DNA from: Phylloscopus collybita
Lineage: Eukaryota; Chordata; Aves; Passeriformes; Phylloscopidae
Assembly (NCBI GenBank): GCA_027886175.1
Contig: JAJNNQ010000130.1
Location: forward strand, 12,293,501 to 12,357,500
Direction of reading: 5' to 3'
Length of the DNA stretch: 64,000 bases
Position 1 is the stretch's first letter. Each line of letters begins with the position of its first letter. A program made the translations under genes and the position numbers. Below, piece after piece: positions 26,773 to 39,230 of the stretch. The notes under the pieces are model-generated. The model saw only the letters and a program-made list of their open reading frames with translations. It ran no database searches and was not told the DNA's origin.

Positions 26773-28980
26773 TATTTCTCTTGTGTGCCTAACACCGAGC
26801 ACATGAAAAGCTGCAAGCCCTTTTAAACGAGTCTTGTCAAGTGAGTTTTTGAGGGCCTGACACCAACATAATTAATGTAATTTCCAACAAATCTAATAAG
26901 AACTCTTTCATTACCCTACTTTTCCATTACTCTCCATAATATCTCCTCTTTTGGAAAGACTAGATTGTCTTTTATTAATAAAGTGTTAAACTGATAATGA
27001 TGATGTGAAAAGTCAGAGGAAGAGGGGAGGAGCTGTCCACACTGGAAAAATTGTATCATACATTATTTACCCTATTTCACTCAAACTCCAAAGAAAAGGG
27101 AAAGACAGAATAAGTGACTTAATGTGAATTTCTGGATTAGACACGCAGATGAGTTATAAGGATTAAGGTCAAAGGATAGATAAAGGGCATAAATCTGCTC
27201 AACATTCATTAAGATGCAGATGTTTTATTTAAAGACACTCCTAATTCAGACCAACATTAATAAGAAAAAAATCTGTTAAGACCAGCACTGTCAGATTTCT
27301 ACTAAGACAAGTTATTTCTGAATCTTTGCATGTGACTTAAGCTAAAGACATAAAAATGCAATTAGATAATTAGATAGGGTTTTTTAGATAGATTTTGCTT
27401 AAATCCCATTTTGAGCTGCTATGGAAGTGTGGAAAACACCGCACACTATTACAAGTACTATGCCAATCCTCTGTAGTTAAAATTGCCTTTTTTTTTTTTT
27501 TTTTCCACAAAAATCTCCTCACCTGACATAACCTATCAGCTAATCAGTAAATGTCTACATTCACATATCTAGTTAAATGTCTTTGAGTGCACTGCAGCAG
27601 CACAAGCAGTGGTGTGGACTGTTCTGAGGTTGAGTGTGTTTGGAAGCCAACATCAACACATGGAACTCTTGCTCCAGTGGTGTCTTGGTTATGCCAATAG
27701 TCCTTTGTGGCCATTAGGTATCAGAAGGTTTTTTTTTTAATCTTACACAAAGAAACTCTGCTTGCATTTCTGCCTGTTTAAAGTGCTGCACATGTCTACA
27801 AGCCACGAAGTACAGAGCATTTTATTTTATAAAATCTTTTTGCATATTGACTTATGCAGGGCTTTAATATGCAATGATCAATGTGCATTCCTTTGGAGGT
27901 TTTTTGTTCTGTTTATTTCATGTGATCTTCTATGTCAGCACTTTAGAATTCACCCCATTCCTTTTTACTGCCATTCCAGGAAAAGTCACCATCAACTTAC
28001 TTATATAACTTTTTATGCTGGACTTCTAGTTATGAGGAGGTCAATCTCATTTTATGGGCTAGACATGCTTAGCAATGTTTTATTTTTACTGTGTCATCAA
28101 ATAAATACAGATAATACAGAAAAGAGAATTAAGAAAGCAAAAAGACCTCTAAAGGCAGGAACTGGGAGAGATTTCCACATCCTATTCTTGTTCAAACAAG
28201 AAACACTTAAAGATAAAACAATATGTATGAGTGGCACCTCAAAAAACATGCTATAGATTTAAATGTCTGTTCAAATTTCCATAGTAAATCCTGCTTTGTG
28301 CAACTAAAGACTTGTCAAAGTTAATTTCCATCAATATGAAGTCTGGCACAACAGCCTGTAATTTATGTGCATCTCCTATTTTCTAATTTTGAAGAACAGT
28401 TGATGCAAATTGTTCCAGACCTTTCCATTATGATGAGAAATTCATAACTTTATTGCCTTTCTAACTAAAGGGGAAAAAAAAAGCCAAGTAACAAAGAACT
28501 GATGTAGCCAGTTGAATTGTTCTTACGTTTTATTTTCTAGGAATCAAAGGAGTCTCTTAGAGCTACATTACAAAAACTTCCTAAAAAAAGGCCTGCACAG
28601 ACTACAGTCCAAAATTACAGTACCAAATATGTAGAATCAAAGGGACAGAGCATTTAACAGAATTTTTAAGTAAAAACATATAAATATCCACTATGGCATC
28701 TCTTACTTGGGCAAATCTGCTTTTAGTTTCAGCCTAGGCAGTTTCAATATGAAGTCCACGATCACTCCATGTTAATAGCAGTTTTGTAATGAACAAATCC
28801 TCTTACAGTAAGCCAGTTTTTTATTGGTCTTTAGGTAGGGTCTGTAATAGGACTTGAGTCACAGCTTTGTGAAAAAAACCCTCACCCCACTCTGGGTGCC
28901 CATAACAAAGTCTGAGTCATCCTTTGACACCCACCAAAAGAACAGATCCACGAAGTAACAGTTGTTAAAAAATTCCTCCA
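26773..28980. other. AT-rich non-coding block
   Basis: No feature recognised beyond a T-run at about 27488-27504. The longest open frame outside low-complexity DNA in the window lies here (27762-28256 plus). It begins with TTG, not ATG, and resembles no protein I know, so it is not annotated as a gene. Confidence 0.65.
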
Positions 28981-29113
28981 CAGTCACAGAACACTTGGAG
29001 CTGGAAGTGACCCAGAAGGCTCCTCTAACTCTAAAGTGAATGTCCTGGACAGGGATCAATCCCACAATCTTGGCATCATCAGCACCATTCTCTAACCAAA
29101 CTTAGCTAATCTC
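28981..29113 (-). mobile_element. tRNA-Ile-derived SINE with CR1-like tail (TguSINE1-like)
   Basis: Read on the minus strand, the element begins with a tRNA-like head. An A box (TAGCTAAGTTTGG, plus-strand 29096-29108) is followed by text close to the anticodon and variable region of tRNA-Ile (GGTGCTGATGATGCCAAG) and a B box (GGGATTGATCC, plus-strand 29053-29063). The remaining about 70 nt ends in GTTCTGTGACTG, like the ATTCTGTGA-type 3' end of CR1, which would let CR1 reverse transcriptase mobilise it. A tRNA-Ile head on a CR1 tail is the known layout of TguSINE1 from zebra finch. The element is diverged, and the A and B boxes carry mismatches, so it is probably inactive. Confidence 0.75.
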
Positions 29114-30981
29114 AGGGTCAGTCTGTCCTGCCTTGCCAAAGACTGCAGCAGACCTTAAACAGTGTCTGTCAGAACACCAGGTGGTTCAACATTTAGGGAG
29201 CAGCAGATTGGAAACACACATTAAAAAGCTTTCAAACACACCTATTTACTGTGCTTCAGCTTGCACAGTGGGGTAGACACTGGGTTCCTTTTGGGGTAAG
29301 CTAAATCAAAGCATCCTTTATGCTCCTGTCAAGCAGATAGCCAGCCCATAGAATCAGATTAAAATTAAACACAAATAAACAAAAAAAGGACAATAGGTGC
29401 ATTGATATGCTTCAAGCATGCACATCAAGTCCTCAGCTCCTCCCAGTTTGCTCTGTACATCTATCCCTGTTGGCTCACATCACTTCACACAGTCAGAGCA
29501 GCCAGAGACAGTCCAGACAACCAGCCAAGAGGAGAAAACCCTGCCCTGTGTAGGAAACCTCATTCATTTTCTGGACAGGGCAGTCCCCATTTAAATCTAG
29601 CCAAAGCTTTACAAGATTGTCTGTATTTTAATATTCACACAGGAAGAGATTATGTGAACCACAGCAACCAGGCTACTGTAGCACAGCCCTCAGAGCCATC
29701 CACCCCCATCCTCACGACATGGCCAACACTGTTACTGCACAGCTGAATCTCAACACCTGACCCAGTTATCAGCAGAAAACATCTTAGAACAAATTCACAA
29801 AACGTACATAAAAGACAAATGACAGACAGCCACTCAGCTGTTCATTCAAATGGTCCTAAGGGGATCTGAACACAGCAAAGCTGAATAACTGCATCCTGTA
29901 GCTTGTCACCTGCAGAGCACATGCAGAAAAGGAGTTGTGTCTGTTTGCCATGTAACAATCTTTAAAACAGGTTTCAAGAGAACAGTAAATTTTAGTCCAT
30001 CCCTTGTGTGCAAAGTAAAAAGGAAAACCCATTAAAAAAAGAAAAAAAGAATATTAGCAGACATGAACACAAACCAAGTAAAGAAGACTTGTTTGAGATG
30101 AGAAATCACTTCTCAGCTGGAGCTGAAGCCCTTCAAAGGGGTCATGGAACACAGGGATAATCTTGTCAATAAAGCACACTCGTGTTTCCTAGAAGATTTT
30201 GTCACAAATCCTCATTAAAGGTTCCTAAAGAAACTGAGTTGTAATTAGATGAGAGAAGATCCCACCCTTAGTTTCCTATCTTTTGATCACTTATTAATGA
30301 AAAAAGTAAATTGCCCTTTCAAAGCAGTTGCTAAGTTAGTCCTTGAAATATATATGGTTCTTCACTGTTCAGTGCACCCAAGTGATCAAGGTAGGGCAGA
30401 GAGAAGATGATGCATGAAGAGAAAGGACAATAGGGTATAGAGTTTATACATACTGTGACAGGCTGGAGAGTACCTTAAGCAGATGAGTGAAGACAAAAAT
30501 TAATGCAAATACGTACATTCAGGGGGAAAATTATTATTTCTGCCTCACAAAAATAAAGGAAGGAGAGAGTTACCACTGAACAAAAACACTAGAATTAACC
30601 CACTATTCAAAAGTAGACAAATAGAAGGTTTGAGATTATTAGGAAAGGAACAGTACACCAAAAAGCATCAAGCTATTTCTCCTAAAGACCATACAGACGT
30701 TCAGGAACCCACACTGCATACAATTCTATTAATCCCATTTCAGAAAGACCGAAAAGGTAGAAAACATGCAGAATGTTGTGAGGACAATCAAAGATATGGG
30801 AAAAATCTTTGGAAGAGGATTAAGTAGATTAGTTTGTGATCTGAAAACTAGAGGGGGGGGGGAGAGAGAGAGAGAGAAGCAACCTACAAAATTGCACATA
30901 GCAGAAAGAAGCTGAAGAGGAGATTTACTCTGTTCTATAGCAAAGAAGGGGGAAGAACAAGGTATCCCCCAGCAGAGGCAT
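29114..30981. other. AT-rich non-coding block
   Basis: Nothing recognised except a G-run leading into (GA)n at about 30854-30877. Short open frames (for example 29402-29746 plus, 114 codons) have no known domain. Confidence 0.65.
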
Positions 30982-31604
30982 CATGAGCCAATTGTGCCCA
31001 CATGGCCAGGAAGGCCCATGGAATCCTGCTTTGTATCAAAAATGGTCTGGCCAGCAGAACCAAGGCAGCAATTGTCTCTCTGTACCCAGTACCTGAGCTG
31101 TGGTCTCACCAGTGACATGTCCAGCTCTGGGCCTCTCACTTTAAGAAAGACATTGAGGTGCTGGAGCAAGTCTAGAGAAGAGCAACAGAACTGGTGAAGG
31201 GTGTAGAGGGTAAGTCCTGTGAGAAGCAGCTGAGCATAATGAGTGGTTTAGCCTGGAGAAAAGGAGGATCAGGGGAGACCTTATTGCTCTGTACAGTTCC
31301 CTGAGAGGAGGTTGCTGTAGAGTGGGGGTCAGCCTCTTCTCCCTGGTAACAAGCAACAGGAAAAGAAGAAATGGCCTCAAGCAGCACCAGGGGAGGTTCA
31401 GGTTGGACATGAGGAATTTCTTCATGGAAAGAGTGGTTAAACCCTGGAATGGTCTGCTCAGAAAGTGAAGTCACCATCCCTGGAAAAGTTCAAGAAACAG
31501 CTGGATGTTGCACTTGGTGCTATGGTTTAGCTGACAAGGTGGTGTTTGATCAAAGGTTGGACTCAATGATCTTGGAGGTCTTTTCCTACCCTAATGGTTC
31601 TAAA
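30982..31604 (+). mobile_element. CR1 LINE, 3' portion
   Basis: About 620 bp in plus orientation. It begins in the region coding the end of the CR1 reverse-transcriptase protein (GCCAGGAAGGCCCATGG near 31006) and continues through the well-known 3' text (GAGGAGGTTGCTGTAGAG, GAAATGGCCTCAAGCAGC, GGGGAGGTTCAGGTTGGAC, GGTTGGACTCAATGATCTTG) to CCCTAATGGTTCTAA, the usual CR1 end before its short tail. It is 5'-truncated, as most CR1 copies are. The frame is broken by indels and stops, so no intact protein is coded. Confidence 0.95.
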
Positions 31605-32304
31605 AGCTGTCCTAGAAACACTTTCACTTGGCCAGTTCTTGCGTAACATGGAATTCCACAGCCATTCCATAGTGTCCCAAGAGGGTGTGTGGAAGAGTTA
31701 TTTTTCCTACTCAATCCAAACTTTCCATAAAGCATCCACTCAAACTAATGCTAGCACAAGACTTATTTGATTACAGTAAATGTTAAAGTTTCAGGAAAAA
31801 AACTTTGACCCAAAACTGGTCACTGCCAGATATTTCCTGATATGCAGTTAGAGAACAGTTGTTTATTTTCTACACATTGTAGTCTTTGTGTTCAAAACTA
31901 CTGTCAGTCCCTGTCTGCTGCTCTCATGAGAGGTAGAAGGAAAAGCAGAAGTGTCACCTTTAGTATCTCACCCACAGACCCCCTTCCCTGTGTATCAAGT
32001 CCACTCTCCAGAGAGCTACTCAGCTTCCATAGAAACCACCAAGACAAATACTTGGATATCTAGATGGATATGCATCTGCTTCCTGTGCAATATGAAATTT
32101 CACTTCCTTTTGGTCCTATGCCAGCTAAAAGAAAAAGGGTAGATGAAAATAGCCTAACAAAATTGAGAAACTGATCTGCCCATCTCTATCAACAACCTTA
32201 ATGCTGAAACTTGTCAAACAGCTGTCTGAAGTAAGCCTGCAACTTTACGTAAATGCTGGGATATAGCATGCAAATAAAAAGAAATGTAATAACAGAAACA
32301 ACGA
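31605..32304. other. Non-coding spacer
   Basis: Unique AT-rich sequence between a CR1 fragment and an A/C tract. No feature recognised. Confidence 0.7.
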
Positions 32305-32375
32305 AGACAAAAACAAACAAACAAACCCAAAAAACCAAACACACAAACAAGAAAAGACAAAAAAAAAAAAAAAAT
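32305..32375. repeat. A/C-only tract (complement of the T/G class)
   Basis: ACAAAC units run into a poly-A stretch. On the minus strand this is the same T/G texture as at 1182-1267. Confidence 0.85.
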
Positions 32376-34399
32376 GCACACAACACCAAACCTGTTAGAG
32401 AATCAGCAACTGCTAGACAGACTTCCTAGTAATGGACTTCCTAGCCATGGACTTCTTTGGAGTAGCTACAAGTTGGTGTGCCACATTCAAAAAGAGTTGG
32501 CCAATCAGGAGTCTGTACATCCATTAATCTGTAGATTACAGTAGCAAAATTGCTAAGGTTTACTCCGGAATTCATGGGCACAGTAGTTTGTCTTTCTTCC
32601 CATCCAAAACCAAAGATTAGTTGGTGCAACTTTGAGCAATTATTTTGAAGTAATACATCAATTTATATAAAACATTGATCTCTTTCACAATATATATTTT
32701 TTTTTCACTAACAGGAAGATACTGAAAAGATTAAAGATTGAGGACCATCCATTTAGTACAAAAGGACTCCCTCTTCAAAATCATTTTTACAAGGATTAAG
32801 AAAACATAAAAGCATTCCACACACTATTCTTGTTAAACTGAACTCCTCCTACAGCTCCTTAAGAAAGCAGAACAGAGAGGCATACCTTTCATCACAGGAA
32901 AAGATAATATATGAAGACCAAGCTCCAGCTTGACCTTTATCTTCCTAAGTGATAACTCTCAAAAGTGACCAAAAGGTTAACTAAACTCTAAAAAGGTCAT
33001 CTGTCTTTAATCTGGCTATCTAGATCCTTCTCTGATGTTCAATAATACACAGCTACTGTTCATTAAATATCACCCGTCCATTCTGTGTTTTCACCTTCTG
33101 TTTTCAGCAGCAGCTGGATTTTTGTTCTGTCACATTAAATAGCTGGCAGCTTTTTCTAGTCCAGCACACTTTCTGGGATAGGAAGTGCTTTATGGTCATG
33201 TAAATAAATTCCCAACCGTTCTCCTTCTATAACAATTCTGTAACATCAGATATATACATGTTGGTTCAGAGCACATTAGTGCCTTTTTTGCTCCTCTACA
33301 CATCTTTCTTACTTTTGAGATATAACAATCACCTCTCTTGCTCCTCACAAATGATGCAGCTCAAATCATGTTCAACTACTGTCTTATTTCAAAGCAATTA
33401 GATAATCCAAAGTTATACCAGAAATTAAACACAGAATTTGAAATTCAATATAGAAAGTAACGTTGTACGGGATCAGGTTCTTCAGAGGTCTAGAGAGTTC
33501 AGAATGAACTGTGAATAAAACTTCTTATTTTCTAAAAAAACTGTCTTTTAAAATGTACAAATACATCCTGAAAGTTCACATGATCTTATTGAACAGCATG
33601 GGTTATTCTTGTTGCTTTTTTTCTCTTTCCTGTTTGCTATTTTGCAAGTGCTGCTTAGTTACAGTCTAGGGTCAAAACCACAGGGAGTGAAGCTTACCAC
33701 TTTTTTCATCCTTTCAAGAACAGCAGTATTGTGAAGTTCTAGTTCGTTCCACTCCTCATTGATCATAATCCAGTTGACAAAATATCAGAAAAAGTAGTGT
33801 TATCTTCTGATTTTTCATCAGGTATGTAATGAAACTCATGAAAAAGACTCTAGCACTCCTCTGGTTAGCTTTCATGTTTTCTGCACATCTCCCTTAAAGT
33901 CAATCTCGAACATTCACAGGGAAGAACTTTCTCTTTAAAAATGTTTTATATATTTTATCTTAGTAAATAGAAGTTTACAAGAGTATGTAGCATAAGGAAA
34001 AAAAAGTAAAACCCCAAACTATTTTAAAAACTAGCTCTTCAAAGTACCACCATTAATCTAAGCAGATGCAATGTATCAGGTCAGTCAAAAACATGCTGTT
34101 GCTGGATGGGCTCCTCCAGTGCTCCTTGCTCCTGTAATTAAAGAATGTGAGTGACCCACAGGCCATCATCTTCACTGACAGCAATACAGGAAGAAGCAGA
34201 ATGTACTTCCCCATCTACACTAAAAATTTTCTTCCAGCTCTCTCCTAGCTATAATATAATAAATATCATATAATATCAATCATATCAATGTTATAATTAA
34301 TACTAATATATTGACATAATATTGATGTATTAATGTGAGTAACATAATCAACCCTGTTATTATTAATCCTCTTTTGGCTGGCAGTGTTGAGGTTGATAA
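32376..34399. other. AT-rich non-coding block
   Basis: No gene recognised. 34247-34335 is a very AT-rich stretch of ATAAT/ATATT words directly before the CR1 5' fragment. Confidence 0.65.
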
Positions 34400-34925
34400 G
34401 AAGGGCACCAGGGTAATTAAAAAGCACTTCAAGGCTCTGGGTAAATTGGTTGTTGGAGCAGGAGCACAGGTGGTGCTCTGCTCAGTCCCTTCAGTAGCAG
34501 GGATGAATGATGAAAGGACCAGGAGAACCCACACTATCAATGAACAGCTGGTGTCAGTAAAATTTTCATCATTGGAATTTTCAGTTTTTTGATCATAGGG
34601 CAATTTTTTGGCACCAGGCCTGCTAGAATCGGATGGGCTCCAACTGCCTAACAAGGGCAAAAGGATCCTAGCCCATAAGCTGGCTGAGAGGGCTTTAAGA
34701 GAGGTTTGAAGACAGAAGGGGATGCAGCTAGGCTCTCCAGAAAAAGCCCAAGGGTGGTAAGCCAGAGTCAGGGATGAAATCAGCAGCTCAGTGCATGAAC
34801 ACTATGCATGCAGCATGGGTAACAAAATGGAGCAGCTGGGTGCCATGGTGCAACAAAGCTGTGATGTAGTCACCATCAAGGAAATGTGGTAGGATGATGC
34901 CTGTCCTCTGGACTGACAAAACAGG
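34400..34925 (+). mobile_element. CR1 LINE, 5' portion without its 3' half
   Basis: Matches the 5' untranslated region and the beginning of the main open frame of full-length CR1. Diagnostic text includes GGTGGTGCTCTGCTCAG near 34470, GGATCCTAGCCCATAAGCTG near 34663, and GTGATGTAGTCACCATCAAGG near 34861, which codes the start of the endonuclease region. Most CR1 copies are 5'-truncated, so keeping this end and losing the 3' end is unusual. It implies a later deletion or rearrangement, or loss of recognisability downstream. No intact open frame remains. Confidence 0.8.
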
Positions 34926-35602
34926 CATGTGTAAGCCTGGATTTCCTGAACCAGTAGTGGTTCTGAGGCTCCAAGCTCATAACAGCACCTGGAATTCTGT
35001 CTTCTTTACTGTCCTGGGTGCTGTACAATCCTTAGCATGGAACCTGATTTATTAAGCAGCATTTTAGTCTGATTTCTTCAGAGGACAATTGAATAAACAT
35101 GCTAAATCATGTAACTCTCACATGCCAAGGGATGTAAATTCTTTCACATGATTATTGCCCAGGGTCTGAATCCCTAAGTATCACAGTTTATCTCCTGAGA
35201 CAGGAAAATCAACAAAACTGATTGATCCCAATATAGAAAAGGGTGCAGCTAAGCAAGCTGTAGGCACTCCACAGCCTTGTATGCTTCTGGGGCAGTCTGC
35301 AGAGGGTACCTGGCTAATCTATACAGCTGCATTTCAAGAGAAATGTTAGTTTATGAATCAGTGGGTGCATGAACCTGCCTCACCACTCTTGCCTCTTACT
35401 GGAGAGACAGCTCTCATGTCAAAGATAATCCAGTCTTACAAGTCAAAGTGAAAGGCAGGATGGTTTGCCAAAAGCAAATGAGGATAGGAGAGATGAAAGG
35501 GATTCCAGACCTCAGATCTAAGCTTAATGTTGCTAAAAAAAAAAAAAACCAGAGAGAAAGAATCAGAATGGATAGGGGTATCTTGAGAGTCTTATATGTG
35601 TT

Positions 35603-35606
<4 letters not shown>
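34926..35606. other. Non-coding spacer
   Basis: Directly follows the CR1 5' fragment, but I see no continuation of CR1 text. No other feature recognised. Confidence 0.65.
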
Positions 35607-35633
<27 letters not shown>

Positions 35634-35757
35634 CCAAACAAAACAAACAAACAAAACCAAACAAAAACAACCAAAACAAACAAACAAAAAACCAAAAAAC
35701 AAAAACAAACAAACAAAAAAAAAACCCCACAACACCACAAACCACGACAAAAACATT
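35607..35757. repeat. Poly-A (27 nt) passing into an A/C-only tract
   Basis: A27 at 35607-35633 followed by about 120 nt of almost pure A/C (CAAACAAAC, CCAAAC units). The lysine/asparagine/glutamine-rich open frames across it are artefacts. Confidence 0.9.
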
Positions 35758-37554
35758 CCCCAAAGTCTAACAGTAAAATTACCAGGGTTTCACTTCAGTA
35801 CACAAACCAACCTTTGCCCATTTATCCTGCAGCATCTGTAAGGAATAGGAAGAGGTTCAAGGGATGAACAGCACAACATGAGCTACAGGTCAGCATCCAA
35901 AGCCTCAGGTGCATTTGAGGTTAATCACCATCAGAAAACTTCTTTGTAACATGCTATGAAATTAATTATCTGCAAACCCTGGGACTGAGCCCACTGGAGA
36001 CATTACCCTGCAAGTGGGACCTACCAGCCCACCCGTTCATAGTTTGTTGAAGGAGAGCAGGGAATGAAGAGCTTCAGTCATGACATCTACCCTCATCTCC
36101 ACATGATCAGTCCCCAAACACTGATTTTTCACAGAAATAAATCACCAGTGGGTGAGATGCAACATACCAGCCCACACAGCCATCAGTGTGGCATCCCCAA
36201 AGCACAAATACAAAGTAGTCTCACCAATGAAAAGGGGGGGGATAAAGAGCTGCAGTCATTAAATCATTTTTTGAACCTTCCAACGACATGCTTGTTTACC
36301 TACATCTGAGCTCACAAATGTAGTGAGGAAGACAGGTATCGAGCAAGAAGCAGGCACTAGGAAAAATAATTTCCTCCCCAGCAAGATTAAAGGCATTTTC
36401 ACATTTAAAAAAAAAAAAAAAAAAAGGAAAGAAAAGACTTATAAGCAGCAATTTTACTGCATGCAACAACAATAACCAGGTGCTTTATAGATAGCAGTAC
36501 GAAAGGCAATTTCTTACAAATTAAGTGAGGTTATTTCTATCAGAAAAGTTCAGACCTTACACTCTATGAATAAAAACAGATATCTGTAAGCAGTTTAAAA
36601 ATAGTCTTTTTCTTAAATAAAGAAAACCAAGATTTTTATGCATCAAAAGACACAAAACTGCCTACATAACAAAAAGCAAGCGATTAAATATCTGTAACTT
36701 AAATTTCCAAGAAAGCATCTTTGCTATTGAAAGAATAATCTCCCATTCCTTGAATCAAATTTCTGCTCCATGTTAAAAGAAAAAGACCAGGTTGAAACAA
36801 AATCCATGATCATACCAAAATTTGAGCTCAACAAAATTTGGAGGGGTGGCTGCCAAATCCCTTTATACCTCTTTCAAGAGAACAGGCTCACAGACTCAAC
36901 AGTATTGTATCAGAATGCACCCAGATATCTTTTTGCAAGGCAATACATAAGCAGAAAAAAAAAATCCAGTGGATTATCAGAATAAGATATTTCTGAGATA
37001 GGAGAAACATTTCTCTCCCTCAACTCACATGCCTGAAATAAGGGTAAGGGTCCCTCAGAGTCCTAATTACTAGCCCAAGGCTTTCAGCACATTCTCAAGT
37101 TGAGCAGCCATCAGACAAACCTCTCTCAGGTCTTTAAAGTCTGTATTCCCTCCTGCAGCTGGGCTTGGCCAGCAGCCTCCTGCTGAAAGCAGAATCTCCA
37201 CTTGCTGCCTTTCTCATTAGCTGACCACTTCACTCTGTCCTCCAGAGCCTTCCTCAGTCTGAGAACACTAGGAAAGGAGAAAATTCTGCCTCTTTCTTTA
37301 CCACTGAAAGTAGAAAATGTCCAAGAGTGCAGCAGCTCCCAAGACATCAGTTTCCCCTCCTTGTGCAGCCACAACTTAATACTACATACATTTAATATTA
37401 TGCTCAGCTCCAATATATTTGTCATGCAACCTGATTACACTACTCCAAACACTAGGCAACAAGCCTATTCCCTGAAATTCCACCTGAACTCAATGCCAGT
37501 TTGCATGATAGTTGTCTAAATCAGAACCTTGCTCTCCTGTGTAATGAATAAATA
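35758..37554. other. AT-rich non-coding block
   Basis: No gene recognised. Contains a G7 run at 36235-36241 and an A-run at about 36406-36425. Confidence 0.65.
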
Positions 37555-37626
37555 CATTAAAAACAAACAAACACAAAAAACCACAAACAAACAAAAAAAC
37601 CCCCACCAAACCACAAAAAAACCCCT
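37555..37626. repeat. A/C-only tract
   Basis: ACAAAC and CCAAAC units with A-runs. Same class as 32305-32375. Confidence 0.85.
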
Positions 37627-38959
37627 GGTGCCCTCTTTCCAGTCAACATTCCCTGTCAGTTGACTGGAGAGGTCTGCTGTTCAGGAGTTCCATTCTGGAA
37701 TCCAGTTTTTAACAAGCACTCCATGAAGACTTCGCAGGGGTTATTCCACAAGCAGAACCTGTCAGGAGCCATAGAGTCTGCAGACATCAGTTTGTACATA
37801 TCAGTTGAAAGATCCCAAAGAGGTCAATAAAAAGAGCCAACACAGTGTGCTGCCCTGCAAAAACACTAGTTCAGGTCCCAAAGTAAAACAGCAACCACAG
37901 CACCAGTTTGCATCTATTTTGGGGCGTAGGGAAGAAAATTCCTCACTGAGGGGAGGATTTCATGCTGGAGACACATGAGCTAGGCTGAAGGATCCCTGCA
38001 CCATGTTAGGGTGGACATGCACTGCCTTCCCTTTTGATTTCAGCCCTCTGAACCATGCCCTGACCACCACAGCTGGGTTTTGTGAGGTTATAGAACCAAT
38101 GAGCTGCTGAACACAGAAATACCCCTTTTTAATTTCTCATCTTTCATTTGATAGAGTGAGTGAAGCTACCACACATCTCCTGGGAGCAAGGATTCACTTA
38201 CATAACGAAAACATACAACCTATTTCCTACTCATTTCCATGAGGATTTTCTAACGTGCTAATCCAAGGAAAACTTTTTTTAAAATAATGTCCTTGGCTAA
38301 AAGCAAAAGACAAACCAAATAATTCCAAGATATGAGATCTTACTAGAAAAATCATACTTCTCACTAAGCTCCCTCTCTCTTCCCAGTGCCAGAAATTTGT
38401 TGGTTACAGGGAAGAAAATGTATTGCTCATACTGGTGTTCTTGTAACTTTTTTTCACTGCAGAAGAGCAGCTAGCAGCAGAGAAAAGAAATAGCATCCAA
38501 AAATGAAAGTAGAACATATGCTTGAACTTCAATATACCAACTTGTGTCCAGTTTCCCAGAAATTAATAGGTCTTGATCTCAAAATCCCTTCAAAAAACTT
38601 CAAATATCCAGGATTTCAGCAATTGCTGCAATCTAGAAACTTCATTAAAACTTCTCTTGCCTTTCAAAACTTGAACTCTAGAAGCACTTGCAAGATAATG
38701 ATCACAGCAAAGGGTAGAACTAAGATCATTACATATTTCCAAGATAAATTCAGTTCCCACTGCCAGAAAACTTGAATTAAGATACATGACCCCATGAAGC
38801 TGATCATCTAGTGAAGAATTTGGATGCAGAGAAAGAAGGTAAGGAAATAAATTTATTAGAAATAGGACAATGAACTGTAAAAAAAAGCACTTGAAACTGA
38901 ACCATTGCTTGTTTCTATCACACAGAGTTGGTTGCTTTAGCTGATCAACTATAAAGATG
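37627..38959. other. AT-rich non-coding block
   Basis: Nothing recognised. Confidence 0.65.
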
Positions 38960-38967
38960 CTCTAAGA

Positions 38968-39222
38968 CAGTGGCCCCCAAAGTGGGGTGTATGTACCCCA
39001 TGGACTGTGCAAGACAATCCACTGGTGTGCAGAAAAAAAATTTCTACACTTAACAAACAAAATAAATCTATTTTTACAACAGGATTGTTTCTTCTTTACC
39101 TTATCTTTTCCCCTATTTTTGTGTATGCTTTATGATGTCCATGATAACACAGTAATGGATATGTATAATTTATAATATTTTTTCCTTTTACAGACATACA
39201 GTCAAAAAAGTTTGGGGAGCTG
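38968..39222. mobile_element. Short non-autonomous hAT-type DNA element
   Basis: A 255-bp element starts CAGTGGCCCCCAAAGT and ends GTTTGGGGAGCTG. The reverse complement of the end, CAGCTCCCCAAAC, matches the start as an imperfect terminal inverted repeat with the CAG(N)G...CCCCAAA pattern of hAT (Charlie-like) elements. The flanks carry an apparent 8-bp target duplication, CTCTAAGA (38960-38967) and CTCTAAAT (39223-39230), identical at the first six of eight positions. 8 bp is the hAT length. The interior is AT-rich with no transposase, so the copy is non-autonomous (a MITE). Orientation is not assigned. Confidence 0.75.
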
Positions 39223-39230
39223 CTCTAAAT

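Noticed and set aside
27762..28256. The longest open frame outside low-complexity DNA (164 codons, plus strand)
   Set aside because: It starts with TTG (first ATG at codon 11), has no recognisable domain, no splice or promoter context, and a length that is expected about once by chance in 64 kb of both strands.
29040..29113. Possible tRNA-Ile gene on the minus strand
   Set aside because: The A and B boxes carry mismatches, the acceptor stem does not close, and the head is fused to a CR1-like tail, so it is a SINE.
34926..34980. Continuation of the CR1 5' fragment
   Set aside because: No CR1 landmark text is recognisable after about 34925.
35448..35867. 139-codon lysine/asparagine/threonine-rich frame
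   Set aside because: Its middle is the poly-A and A/C tract; the ends have no protein-like content.
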